The notes below the pieces were generated by a model. The model ran no database searches. It saw only the letters and a list, made by a program, of their open reading frames with translations, and was not told where the DNA came from. A program made the translations under genes and the position numbers. Positions 22,409-31,056 of a stretch of DNA of 31,116 bases are shown one piece after another. The stretch's first letter is position 1, and each line of letters begins with the position of its first letter. Source of the stretch: JAZDJP01 sp043803805 (GTDB taxonomy: Bacteria > Planctomycetota > JAZDJP01); NCBI GenBank assembly GCA_043803805.1, contig JAZDJP010000146.1, positions 1 to 31,116 of the forward strand. The letters are read 5' to 3'.

Positions 22409-24997
22409 ATGATCCGTTTCGACAAACTCACCGTGATGGCCCAGGAGGCGTTGAAGGCGGCGGAGGGGATGGCCCGGGAACGCCGCCACCCGGCGGTGGA
22501 TCCGGAACATCTCCTGCTGGCGCTCGTCCGCCAGGAGGGCGGCGTGGTGGGGCCGGTTCTCGAGAAAATCGGGGCGAGGCCGGAGTCCATCGCGGAGAAT
22601 CTGGAACGCGAGTTCGACCGCCTCCCCGAGGTGGATTCGCCGGAGCGGCATCTTTCGAGTCGCGTCAGGTCCGTCCTGGAGGCGGCCTTCCGCGAGGCGG
22701 ACCGTCTGAAGGACGAGTACGTCAGCACGGAGCATCTCCTGCTCGCCATCGCCGACGAAAAAGGAACCGGGGCGGCGCGGGTGCTGGCCGAGGGCGGCGT
22801 CAGCCGCGAGGCCATCTATCGCGTTCTCGTGGACGTGCGCGGCGCGGGACGGGTGACGGACGCCAATCCCGAGGGAAAGTACCAGGCCCTGGAAAAATAC
22901 GGCCGTGACCTTGTGGATCTCGCCCGCCGCGGCAAACTGGATCCGGTCATCGGCCGCGACGAGGAGATCCGCCGGGTGATGCAGGTCCTTTCCCGCCGGA
23001 CGAAGAACAATCCCGTCCTGATCGGCGAACCCGGCGTGGGGAAGACCGCCATCGCCGAGGGCCTCGCCCGGCGCATCGTGGAGGGGGACGTCCCGGAGGC
23101 CATCAAGGGCAAGCGGCTCATGGCCCTTGATCTTGGGGCGCTCATCGCGGGGGCAAAATACCGCGGGGAGTTCGAGGAACGCCTCAAGGCCGTCATCCAG
23201 GAGGTGACGCGTTCGGAGGGCGGAGTGATTTTGTTTATTGATGAATTGCACACCCTCGTCGGCGCGGGGGCCGCGGAGGGGGCGACGGACGCCGCCAATT
23301 TATTAAAGCCCGCCCTCGCCCGTGGGGATCTCCGGTGCATCGGGGCGACCACCCTCGACGAATATCGCAAACACATCGAGAAGGACGCCGCCCTGGCGCG
23401 GCGCTTCCAGCCGGTCATGATCGGGGAGCCGTCGGTGGAGGACACCATCGCCATCCTGCGGGGGCTGAAGGAACGCTACGAGGTTCATCACGGGGTGCGC
23501 ATCACGGACGCGGCGCTCGTCGCGGCGGCGACGCTGTCGGCGCGGTACATCTCCGACCGGTTTCTCCCGGACAAGGCGATTGACCTGGTGGACGAGGCGG
23601 CCTCGGCGCTCCGTCTGGAAATTGACAGCCTCCCGCGGGAACTCGACACCGTGGAACGGCGCGTCATGCACCTCGAAATCGAACGCCAGGCCCTCCGCAA
23701 GGAATCCACGCCCGCCGGGGCGGAACGGTTGAAGATCATCGATCGGGAGCTGGCGGACCTGCGGGAGCAATCGGGCGCGCTCCGCTCGCGCTGGGAGAAC
23801 GAGAAGTCCATCATTTCCCGCGCCCGCGCCGTCAAGGAGGAGATGGAGACGGCCCGCCAGTCCGCCGAGATCGAGGCGCGCAAGGGCAATCTCGAACGAG
23901 TGGCGGAGATCCGTTACCAGACCATTCCCGATCTCACGAAGGAATTGGCCGGACTCAACCGGAAACTGGACGAGGCTGGCGGCGGCAAGCGTCTCATTCA
24001 GGAGGAGGTGGGGGAGGAGCCGATCGCCTCCGTTGTCTCGCGATGGACGGGCATCCCGGTCAACAAGTTGATGGAAGGGGAAATGGATCGTCTTCTCCAC
24101 CTGGAGGATGTCCTCGCCAAACGCGTGGTGGGGCAGGACGAGGCCGTTGCCGCGGTCGCCAACGCCATCCGCCGGGCGCGGACGGGGCTCCAGGAGCCGA
24201 ACCGCCCGGTCGGGTCGTTCATATTTTTGGGTCCCACCGGCGTGGGGAAAACGGAACTGGCCAAGGCCATCGCGGAGATTTTGTTCAACGATGAGAAGTT
24301 CATGGTCCGGGTGGACATGTCGGAATACATGGAAAAGCATTCCGTGTCGCGCCTCATCGGCGCGCCGCCGGGCTACGTCGGCTACGACGAGGGCGGGGCG
24401 CTCACCGAGGCCGTGCGCCGGCGGCCGTATTCGGTGGTCCTCTTCGACGAGATCGAGAAGGCCCATCCCGAGGTCTGGAGCGTATTGCTGCAACTCCTGG
24501 ACGACGGGCGCCTCACCGACGGCCACGGACGGACGGTGAATTTCCGCAACGTCATCGTGATCATGACATCGAACCTCGGGAGCGACGTCATCCAGGAGAT
24601 GGCGCACCGGGACGAGGCCGACGTTCGCAAACGGGTGATGGAGATTCTCCGCGGGCATTTCCGCCCGGAATTCCTGAACCGCGTGGACGACGTGGTCATT
24701 TTCCGCCGGCTCGGGGAGAAGGAGATTCTCGCCATCGTGGACATCCAGGTGGCGCGTCTGGCGGCGCGGGTGGCGGAGCGGGGAATCACGCTCGATGTGA
24801 CGAAGGAGGCCCGGGAGCGCCTGGCCCACGAGGGGTATGATCCGGTTTTCGGGGCGCGTCCCCTGAAACGTCTCATCCAGGCCGCGATCGAGAATGAAAT
24901 CGCCCGGGAGATTCTGGCCGGCAAGGTCAAAGTCGGGGAGGTTCTTCGGGTGGGGGTGGCGGAGGAAGGTTTCTCCTTCCGTCCGGCCCGGCGGTAG
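22409..24997 (+). CDS. clpB: ATP-dependent chaperone ClpB
   Basis: Hexameric AAA+ disaggregase that works with DnaK to recover aggregated proteins. 862 aa (E. coli 857). The Clp N-domain repeats are at about 1-145 (HPAVDPEHLLLALV, YVSTEHLLLAIA). NBD1 has Walker A GEPGVGKTA at 206-214 and Walker B LFIDELHTLVGAGA. A long coiled-coil middle domain (about 405-530) marks ClpB over ClpC or ClpA. NBD2 has Walker A GPTGVGKTE at 608-616, pore-loop GYVGYDEGG and Walker B LFDEIEKAHP, with sensor RPLKRLIQ near the end. No ClpP-binding IGF loop was seen. The start at 22409 has GAGGGGG upstream; no CIRCE element or heat-shock box was recognised. Confidence 0.96.
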   Translation: MIRFDKLTVMAQEALKAAEGMARERRHPAVDPEHLLLALVRQEGGVVGPVLEKIGARPESIAENLEREFDRLPEVDSPERHLSSRVRSVLEAAFREADRLKDEYVSTEHLLLAIADEKGTGAARVLAEGGVSREAIYRVLVDVRGAGRVTDANPEGKYQALEKYGRDLVDLARRGKLDPVIGRDEEIRRVMQVLSRRTKNNPVLIGEPGVGKTAIAEGLARRIVEGDVPEAIKGKRLMALDLGALIAGAKYRGEFEERLKAVIQEVTRSEGGVILFIDELHTLVGAGAAEGATDAANLLKPALARGDLRCIGATTLDEYRKHIEKDAALARRFQPVMIGEPSVEDTIAILRGLKERYEVHHGVRITDAALVAAATLSARYISDRFLPDKAIDLVDEAASALRLEIDSLPRELDTVERRVMHLEIERQALRKESTPAGAERLKIIDRELADLREQSGALRSRWENEKSIISRARAVKEEMETARQSAEIEARKGNLERVAEIRYQTIPDLTKELAGLNRKLDEAGGGKRLIQEEVGEEPIASVVSRWTGIPVNKLMEGEMDRLLHLEDVLAKRVVGQDEAVAAVANAIRRARTGLQEPNRPVGSFIFLGPTGVGKTELAKAIAEILFNDEKFMVRVDMSEYMEKHSVSRLIGAPPGYVGYDEGGALTEAVRRRPYSVVLFDEIEKAHPEVWSVLLQLLDDGRLTDGHGRTVNFRNVIVIMTSNLGSDVIQEMAHRDEADVRKRVMEILRGHFRPEFLNRVDDVVIFRRLGEKEILAIVDIQVARLAARVAERGITLDVTKEARERLAHEGYDPVFGARPLKRLIQAAIENEIAREILAGKVKVGEVLRVGVAEEGFSFRPARR

Positions 24998-25011
24998 GAC
25001 GATAACAAAGG

Positions 25012-25140
25012 ATGGAACATTATCACAAGTTGGAAATCAGGAGCGAACAAGAGCGTGGACCACTACGTTTCGCCCGGCGCGGACGCCGGGTGAAACGAGG
25101 GTCACGCTCGACGATGTATTCCGGAGCGGGACAGGCATGA
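25012..25140 (+). CDS. Candidate 42-codon upstream ORF before the lpxL-like gene
   Basis: An open frame beginning ATG-Glu-His-Tyr-His-Lys and ending with TGA overlapping the lpxL-like ATG as ATGA. The peptide is rich in Arg and Lys (FARRGRRVKRGS region) and matches nothing I know. The ribosome-binding AAAGG is adjacent to the ATG, which is poor spacing. The frame crosses the hairpin at 25066-25097. It may be a coupling or leader ORF, or chance. Confidence 0.25.
   Translation: MEHYHKLEIRSEQERGPLRFARRGRRVKRGSRSTMYSGAGQA
25066..25097 (+). promoter_or_regulatory. Strong hairpin in the clpB-lpxL interval
   Basis: A 14-bp stem: CGTTTC then G then CCCGGCG (25066-25079) pairs with CGCCGGG then T then GAAACG (25084-25097), one G-U pair, CGGA loop. 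No T-tract. It sits 40 nt before the lpxL-like ATG and could influence transcription from clpB or translation of the downstream operon. Confidence 0.5.
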
Positions 25141-26081
25141 AACGGACGGCGTTGAACAACCGCATCGAACTGCTCCTCGTGCAGTTTCTGTTCGGGGTGG
25201 CGAACCTCCTTCCCCGCGGAGTGGCCCTGGCGCTGGGGCGGTGGGCGGGATGGTTCATGTTCCATGTTCTTCGCATCCGTCGGAATGTGGTCCTGGCCAA
25301 TCTCCGGTATGCCTTCGGCGATTCGAAGACGCCCGCGGAACTTCAACAAATCGCCGCGGGCGCCTATGAGAACGTGGGGATGACCGCGATGGAGTTCGCC
25401 CGCTTTCCACGGATTACGCGTCGGCACATCGCCGAAAATTTCCGGTACGAGGATCATCCCGGGTGGGTTTCCATCCGGGAGCGCGTCGCGGCGCGGCAGG
25501 GGGCCGTTCTCGTCGCCGCGCATTTCTCGAGCTGGGAGACGGGGGCGGTGGTGCTTCAGGCGGCCGGGCTTCCCGTTCTGTGCCTGGCGGCAGACCTGCA
25601 CAATCCCCTGGTAAATCGATTTATAAGACGCATGCGCCTCGCGGCCGGAGTTCCCACCATCTCGGTGAGGGATTCCCTGAAGCCCGTGTTCCGCGCCCTG
25701 GACGAAGGGATGATTGTCGTGTTCGTCGCCGACCAGGACGCCCGCGCCGAGGGCATCACCGTGCGTTTCTTCGGCCGCCCGACCCAGGCCCATCGCGGGC
25801 CGGCGGTCATGGCGTTGAAACGGCGGTGCCCCATCTATCCGGCGTTCAACATCCGCGAGCGGTTCGGGGTTCACCGTCTGTCGGTCCACGGTCCCCTGTG
25901 GGGGCATGACACCGGCAATTTCGAGGAGGACGTCCGCGATCTTACCCAGCGCTACTTCGACGCCTACGAGGAGATGATCCGCCATCGGCCGGATCTCTGG
26001 TTCTGGCTTCACCGCCGATGGAAGGATGCCCCCGTCCGGGAGGCGGCCGCTGTTTCGTCCGTTGCGGGGGGCGTCGAATGA
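25137..26081 (+). CDS. Lipid A biosynthesis acyltransferase, LpxL/HtrB family
   Basis: Membrane-associated late acyltransferase that adds a secondary acyl chain to lipid A. 314 aa, typical. N-terminal hydrophobic helix (about 14-32), then RNVVLANLRYAFG, the family's usual nucleotide-adjacent segment. The catalytic HX4D/E motif is HFSSWE (H129, E134). ADQDAR and GRPTQAHRGPA follow, with WFWLHRRWK near the C-terminus, which is diagnostic. It indicates an LPS-type outer membrane. The start at 25137 was chosen by family length; upstream ribosome binding is weak, and coupling from the 42-codon frame is possible. It overlaps the tamB-like gene by 4 nt (ATGA). Confidence 0.92.
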   Translation: MKRTALNNRIELLLVQFLFGVANLLPRGVALALGRWAGWFMFHVLRIRRNVVLANLRYAFGDSKTPAELQQIAAGAYENVGMTAMEFARFPRITRRHIAENFRYEDHPGWVSIRERVAARQGAVLVAAHFSSWETGAVVLQAAGLPVLCLAADLHNPLVNRFIRRMRLAAGVPTISVRDSLKPVFRALDEGMIVVFVADQDARAEGITVRFFGRPTQAHRGPAVMALKRRCPIYPAFNIRERFGVHRLSVHGPLWGHDTGNFEEDVRDLTQRYFDAYEEMIRHRPDLWFWLHRRWKDAPVREAAAVSSVAGGVE

Positions 26082-28612
26082 AGCGCGCGACGCGTAAAAA
26101 AATGATTGTCACGGGCGTCATCGCGGCGGTGGCGTTATTCTTCCTGTTCCAGGGGGTTCGCGGCTGGATGGTGCTCCGGGCGCGACGGCTCGTGGAGCGG
26201 GGACTCGGCGCCTCGGTGATGTGGGGCGGTTGCCATCATACGGGGGTGAGCGGGGCGGTCTTTTATAACGTGGTCATCGAGTCCCCGGCGTGGCGGGCGG
26301 CCATTCCCTCCGTCACGGTGCGCTTCAGTCCGTGGCGGTGGCTGGCGGGAAAGGACCGGTGGCTGCGGGAGGTTTCCCTCGTCGGGCCCGCGGTCCGGTT
26401 CAAGGATGTCCCGGTGCGACTGCCCGTCCCGGCGTCCCTGCCCTCCACCCGCGACGCCGCGCGCGACCTGCCGCGGATCATCCGGGCCATCGGTGTGATC
26501 GCGGTTGACGGCGGGGTGTTCGAGGGAAACGGCCCGCCGGGATCGTTCGATTTCCGGTATGAGCCGGGCGCCGACGGCCGGGGGCGCGGGACATTCGCCG
26601 TCGGTCGCGGGGAGGCGTTCCGCGTCGGGGCGACCGGGGATTTGACGTTCGACGCGGGCGGAATCGTTCTGGCCGTGGACATGACAATCCACCACCAGGA
26701 ATTCGGCATTTCCGCCGCCGGGCGCGCCGAGGGGCGCCTCCGGTCCGACGGTTCCGCCGAATTCTCCCTCCGGGCGGGCAACAGCGTTTTCCACGATCGG
26801 CGCATCGAACAGATTGATCTCATGGCCTCCCTGACCGCGCAGGGGCCTCTCGCGCTGGAATTGAAGCGTCTGGTCCTGAAGAGCGGCGACGCGCGCCTCG
26901 AGGGAAAAGGGACGGTGAGGCGGGATCGGTGCGAGGTGAGTCTGAGCGGAGAGGTGGAGGATGTCGTGCGGCTTTGGACGAACCGTCCGTCCCCCTGGCC
27001 CCTGGGCGGCCGGGTCACCGTGGAGGTGAGCGGTCCGCTCGCCCGGTTGGAGGGAAAGGGGCGTCTGCGGGGCGATTTCGCGCACCGCGTCGCCTTTCTG
27101 CCGAGGTCCTACGATATTGCGCTCTCCTGGGATCGTGACCGTCTTGGGATGACCGCTTTCTTCCTGGGCAGGAAAAAGGACGGTTCGCCCGAGGTCCGGG
27201 CGGAGTTTGTCGCGGAGGCCGGGCTCGACGCCGGCACCGGTGAAATTGCGGCCACGGTGAAGGAGGTTCGGGTGCGTCTCGGGGGCGCGGCCCTGGCCCT
27301 CGCCGCGCCGGCCGTGGTGAGGTGGAAGGGGGAACGCGTCTCCTGGACCCCGGTGGTTCTCGCCGGCGGCCAGGCCCTTATTAAAACCGAAGGGCTCATC
27401 GAGGGTTCGGAGAAGGGGCGCTGGAAACTGCAGATCGAGAAGGCGGATGTCGGCCCGCTTCTTCTGGAACAGTATTCGCACATCGCCGACGCCGCCTTCC
27501 GTGTGTCGGCGCAACTGGATGCGGAGGGGGGATGGAACAACTCCCTTCTGGAGGGGCGTGTGGACCTGCGGTGCGATCGTCTGCTCTACAGCCAGCCCGT
27601 GAGGCTCGATTTCCGAAACATGGAGGGGCGGGTCCGGATTGGAAAGGGCATCGCGACGCTCGACCGCGCCTCCGGTTACCTCAACGAGGGACTGGTCACA
27701 TTCCAGGGACATGCCAGGATCGCGGGGGTGAAACTCGAGAATTATTCCGTCATGGTGAAGGGGACTTCCGTGTATGTGGCCATTTTGCCGTTTCTCGATC
27801 TCTGGGGGGACTTCCGGGGAACCATCGTGGGGAAGGGTTTCGAACCGTACACCGTGAAGGGGGATGTCGTTCTCGAGGAGGCCACCTACAACCGGAATTT
27901 CTCGCTGGGGGCCCGGGTGACGGACAAATCCCCGGCGGCTCCGCCCAACCCCCGGGGGTTTCTCGAACGCGTCCCCTGGTCGGTGCGCATTACGGGAAAA
28001 CAGAATCTCCAGATTGAAAACAACCTGGCCAATGTCGAGTGCCGGGGGGAGATGAAACTGGCGGGCGTCGGGCCGAACTACAGGGCGGAGGGCACGATTG
28101 ACAGTGTGCGGGGTTACTTTAAACTGCCGCTCCTCGGGACGCGTTTTCGTGTGATGAGCGGGCGTCTCACGTTCGATCCGAAGAACGATCCCCGGGTGGC
28201 GCCGCCGACGGTGGCGGTCGAGGGACGGGCCCGGCGGGGGCTGTTCGAAATCGTCATCGTTTTCACGGGACCCGGCCGGGAGGGTGTTTATCAGCGCACG
28301 ATGACCTCCATTCCGCCCCTTCCCGAGGAGGACATCCTGTCTGTCCTTGTGACCGGGCAGACCCGGACGGACCTGCTGAAAGCCGGGGTTTCGGAATCCG
28401 TCATCGCAAACATCAGCAGCATGGCTTGGAATCTCATCCGGCCGGATATCTTCGGGGAAATCACCATCGAGGGGAATCCGCGGCTCGACCAGCCGGGCCA
28501 GGCCGAGATAAAATTGGAATATGCCCTTCCGGAGAATTTTTTCCTTCGGGGCGAGCGCGATCGGATGGGCCGGTTGAACCTCGACCTGATCCGACGGTTC
28601 CCTTTCCGTTGA
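26078..28612 (+). CDS. TamB-like translocation/assembly module protein (DUF490)
   Basis: Inner-membrane-anchored periplasm-spanning protein, thought to aid outer-membrane protein assembly or lipid transport. 844 aa. The N-terminal helix (about 9-26, MIVTGVIAAVALFFLF) is followed by long beta-rich sequence without catalytic motifs, of the AsmA/TamB beta-groove type. The C-terminal DUF490-like part (about 560-844) has EGTIDSVRGYFKLPLLG, GRLTFDPKNDPRVAPP and the end LEYALPENFFLRGERDRMGRLN, typical for TamB. It is shorter than E. coli TamB (1259 aa), as in many non-enteric bacteria. It overlaps lpxL by 4 nt and lies 4 nt before the Omp85 gene, the usual tamA-tamB partnership in reverse order. Confidence 0.85.
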   Translation: MKRATRKKMIVTGVIAAVALFFLFQGVRGWMVLRARRLVERGLGASVMWGGCHHTGVSGAVFYNVVIESPAWRAAIPSVTVRFSPWRWLAGKDRWLREVSLVGPAVRFKDVPVRLPVPASLPSTRDAARDLPRIIRAIGVIAVDGGVFEGNGPPGSFDFRYEPGADGRGRGTFAVGRGEAFRVGATGDLTFDAGGIVLAVDMTIHHQEFGISAAGRAEGRLRSDGSAEFSLRAGNSVFHDRRIEQIDLMASLTAQGPLALELKRLVLKSGDARLEGKGTVRRDRCEVSLSGEVEDVVRLWTNRPSPWPLGGRVTVEVSGPLARLEGKGRLRGDFAHRVAFLPRSYDIALSWDRDRLGMTAFFLGRKKDGSPEVRAEFVAEAGLDAGTGEIAATVKEVRVRLGGAALALAAPAVVRWKGERVSWTPVVLAGGQALIKTEGLIEGSEKGRWKLQIEKADVGPLLLEQYSHIADAAFRVSAQLDAEGGWNNSLLEGRVDLRCDRLLYSQPVRLDFRNMEGRVRIGKGIATLDRASGYLNEGLVTFQGHARIAGVKLENYSVMVKGTSVYVAILPFLDLWGDFRGTIVGKGFEPYTVKGDVVLEEATYNRNFSLGARVTDKSPAAPPNPRGFLERVPWSVRITGKQNLQIENNLANVECRGEMKLAGVGPNYRAEGTIDSVRGYFKLPLLGTRFRVMSGRLTFDPKNDPRVAPPTVAVEGRARRGLFEIVIVFTGPGREGVYQRTMTSIPPLPEEDILSVLVTGQTRTDLLKAGVSESVIANISSMAWNLIRPDIFGEITIEGNPRLDQPGQAEIKLEYALPENFFLRGERDRMGRLNLDLIRRFPFR

Positions 28613-28616
28613 GGCC

Positions 28617-30833
28617 ATGATGAAACGGACGGCATCCCGGTGGAGGTTCCTGGCGTTGACGGCGCTGGCGTTGACGCTTTCCGGCGCCGTCCCGCCGGGG
28701 GAGGGGGGGGGTGACGTTCCGGCCTGCCGGGATGCCGGGTTGGAGTTCCGTGGGAATTATTACATCTCCGGGCGGGAAATCCGTACCGCCATCCTGAAGC
28801 GGTATTTCGACCGGAAGGTTTCCGTCACCCTGATCAATCGCATCGGCAAGGATCTGGAGAAATTGTACCGCCGGCAGGGGTATTACCGCGCCGAGGTGTT
28901 CCGGACCGAGAGTAACTCGAATTTTTCCCGGGTCGTTTTCCACATCCGGGAGGGACCCCAGGGGATCGTGCGAAATATCGTGATTTCAGGGAACCCGTCC
29001 ATTCCGGCGGACGAACTCCGGGACGCCATGGATCTCTGGCAGCGGGAACCCCTTTCCCGGCGCCTCTACAACACCGAACTTCTCGATGGTGGCCGTCAGG
29101 GGGTCCTGGCCTATTGCCAGGGGCAGGGATTTCTCGATGCGGAGGTCGCCCTGGTTCCGGATATTCCGTCCGACGGTCGGGACATCACCCTCCGGGTGAC
29201 GGTGAAGGAGGGGCGTCGTTACGTCATTGACAGCGGCGCGATCGTTTTCGAGGGGATGACAGCGTTTCCTCGCGAGGCGATCATGGCACGTTTGGATCTG
29301 GGCGGCGACCCGTTTTTCCGGCCGGCCAATGTCATGCGGTGCGAGGCCCGTCTTCGGGACGTCTATGCCGAGGAGGGGTACGCATTCGTTTCCGTGGCCT
29401 CCTCGGACAACCGGGAGGAGGCCCGCGCTTCGGGGCGTGTGCGCCTCGTGTTCCGGGTCAAGGAGGGGGAAAAGGCCGTCATCCGGCGCGTGCGCGTGGA
29501 GGGGAATCGGACCACGAAGGATTCCTTCATCCGGCGATTCATTGCCGTGAAGGAGGGAATGCCGTACCGGCATTCCGAGGCCAACCGGACGCTTCAACAA
29601 CTCTCCGGGACGGGATTGTTCTCGGCCGTCCGGGTCGAGCCCGTTCCCGTTCCGGAGGGGGCGCCATCGGATGCGGATCTGTTGATCAAACTGGAGGAGC
29701 GGCGGCTGGGGGCGTTCGACATCGGCGGCGGTTACGGTTCCCGGGAGCGCATCCGGGGGGTTGCCGATCTCTCGTATAATAATTTTCTCGGCATCGGCTG
29801 GCAGATCGGGGGGCTGGCCCGGGTTTCCTCCGTGGGGTACCGGGTCGAGGGGCGGTTGATTGACCCGGCATTCACCCGGGGGGAAATTACCGAGGAACTC
29901 CGGGGATACCGGGAAGAGCGGCAGGAGATCAGTTTCTCCACCATATCCACCGGCGCGACGGTCCAGGTGTCCAAGGCCTTCCGGGAACGCGCGGCGGGGG
30001 AGAATTCCCGGGAAGCGAAAACCCCCGGTGGTCCGGGATCGGACGGCGTCCAAAACATCAACGGCCGGAGTGCCTGGGCGTCGCCATGGCCCGACCGGGA
30101 GATTTTTCTCGGAAGCTTGCGCCTGCGGTACGAGCGGTCCGAGGCCTTCGATCTCGATCTTGGTGCGGAGGTGGACATCAACGACATCCAGCTTCGCGGC
30201 TTGGAGGGCGCGCTTGTCTGGGATCTTCGGGACAATTATTTCAATCCCTCCCGGGGACTTTACCATCGTCTGGCCTTTGAGGTTGTCGGCGGACCGCTCG
30301 GGGCCAAGGCGGACTTTCTCAAATGGACGGGCCAAATCGCGGGATTCCTGCCGTTCGTGGCGTCCGTCCCGGCGCGTCCGGGCCGCCCCGGGCGCGAGGG
30401 AGTGACCCTCGGCGCCGGGTGGCGTTTCGGGACGATCCTTCCGTACGGAGATGCCACCCAGGCGCCCATCCAGGAGCGTTACTTTCTGGGGGGCGCGTCG
30501 TCGGTGCGCGGATTCAAGGAGGACAGCATCTCGCCGCGGGACGCGTTCGGAAACTACATTGGCGGCAATCACCAGCAGGTTTTCAACGCGGAACTCCGGT
30601 TCCCCCTGGTCCGTGACCCCTTTGCCGGCGTGATCTTTTTCGATGCCGGGGACGTCTGGTCGCGTGCGTCCGATTTTCGTCTCCAGGATGTGCGTACGAG
30701 CGCGGGCGGCGGCGTGCGGATCGGGACCCCCATCGGGCCCGTCCGGGTGGATGTGGGCCGCAAACTCCGGCCTGGAATGGATTCCGATCAGAACAAATGG
30801 GCGATTCATTTGAGCATTGGGCATGTTTTTTAA
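28617..30833 (+). CDS. Omp85-family outer-membrane assembly protein (BamA/TamA)
   Basis: 738 aa. Signal peptide at about 1-24, several POTRA domains (about 40-360; VRNIVISGNPSIPADELRDA, AVIRRVRVEGNRTTKDSFIR), then the C-terminal beta barrel (about 365-738) with the L6 motif SSVRGFKED near 627-635 and terminal GHVF. It inserts beta-barrel proteins into the outer membrane or, as TamA, works with TamB. Position directly after tamB favours a TamA-like role, while the size and number of POTRA domains also suit BamA. An extra low-complexity Gly/Pro loop (about 460-490, GGPGSDGV) is inserted in the barrel. ATG 28617 or 28620 both possible; GAGG spacing slightly favours 28620. The heptad arrays begin 3 nt after the stop codon. 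Confidence 0.9.
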   Translation: MMKRTASRWRFLALTALALTLSGAVPPGEGGGDVPACRDAGLEFRGNYYISGREIRTAILKRYFDRKVSVTLINRIGKDLEKLYRRQGYYRAEVFRTESNSNFSRVVFHIREGPQGIVRNIVISGNPSIPADELRDAMDLWQREPLSRRLYNTELLDGGRQGVLAYCQGQGFLDAEVALVPDIPSDGRDITLRVTVKEGRRYVIDSGAIVFEGMTAFPREAIMARLDLGGDPFFRPANVMRCEARLRDVYAEEGYAFVSVASSDNREEARASGRVRLVFRVKEGEKAVIRRVRVEGNRTTKDSFIRRFIAVKEGMPYRHSEANRTLQQLSGTGLFSAVRVEPVPVPEGAPSDADLLIKLEERRLGAFDIGGGYGSRERIRGVADLSYNNFLGIGWQIGGLARVSSVGYRVEGRLIDPAFTRGEITEELRGYREERQEISFSTISTGATVQVSKAFRERAAGENSREAKTPGGPGSDGVQNINGRSAWASPWPDREIFLGSLRLRYERSEAFDLDLGAEVDINDIQLRGLEGALVWDLRDNYFNPSRGLYHRLAFEVVGGPLGAKADFLKWTGQIAGFLPFVASVPARPGRPGREGVTLGAGWRFGTILPYGDATQAPIQERYFLGGASSVRGFKEDSISPRDAFGNYIGGNHQQVFNAELRFPLVRDPFAGVIFFDAGDVWSRASDFRLQDVRTSAGGGVRIGTPIGPVRVDVGRKLRPGMDSDQNKWAIHLSIGHVF

Positions 30834-30836
30834 CGA

Positions 30837-30955
30837 AGCGTATAGCGTATAGCGGGTAGCGGATAGGGGGAAAGATTAGCGTAGAGCGTGGAGCGGGTAG
30901 CGGAGAGAAGAGATTCTCCAATTTTCTATACGCTAAACGCTATCCGTTATACGCT
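30837..30955. repeat. Face-to-face degenerate heptanucleotide arrays
   Basis: On the plus strand, units AGCGTAT, AGCGTAT, AGCGGGT, AGCGGAT at 30837-30864, then AGCGTAG, AGCGTGG, AGCGGGT, AGCGGAG at 30878-30905. On the minus strand, units AGCGTAT, AACGGAT, AGCGTTT, AGCGTAT at 30955-30928. The arrays therefore form an inverted repeat that can fold. A small GGAGA/TCTCC hairpin is in the centre. It starts 3 nt after the Omp85 stop. Different in sequence but equal in period and place to the arrays at 7579 and 9393. Confidence 0.75.
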
Positions 30956-31009
30956 CGTCATGTCCATCGGAGGCCTAACAGGCCGCTAAAAAACCCCACT
31001 TGACACGCA

Positions 31010-31018
31010 TGGTATAAT
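31010..31018 (+). promoter_or_regulatory. Extended -10 promoter of the terminal gene
   Basis: TG, one base, then a perfect TATAAT at 31013-31018. The TTGACA at 31000-31005 is only 7 nt away and cannot be its -35 box. Start site near 31025 gives a leader with two ribosome binding sites. Confidence 0.5.
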
Positions 31019-31056
31019 ACCACCGAGAGAAGGAAGAACAATGGAGGAGACGAGCC

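Noticed and set aside
26135..28618. 827-codon open frame antisense to the tamB-like gene
   Set aside because: Same cause; no start context and no recognisable protein.
31000..31018. TTGACA and TATAAT as one sigma70 promoter, or the same stretch as a sigma54 promoter
   Set aside because: Spacing is 7 nt, too short for sigma70; GG at -24 and GC at -12 needed for sigma54 are missing. An extended -10 promoter was kept instead.
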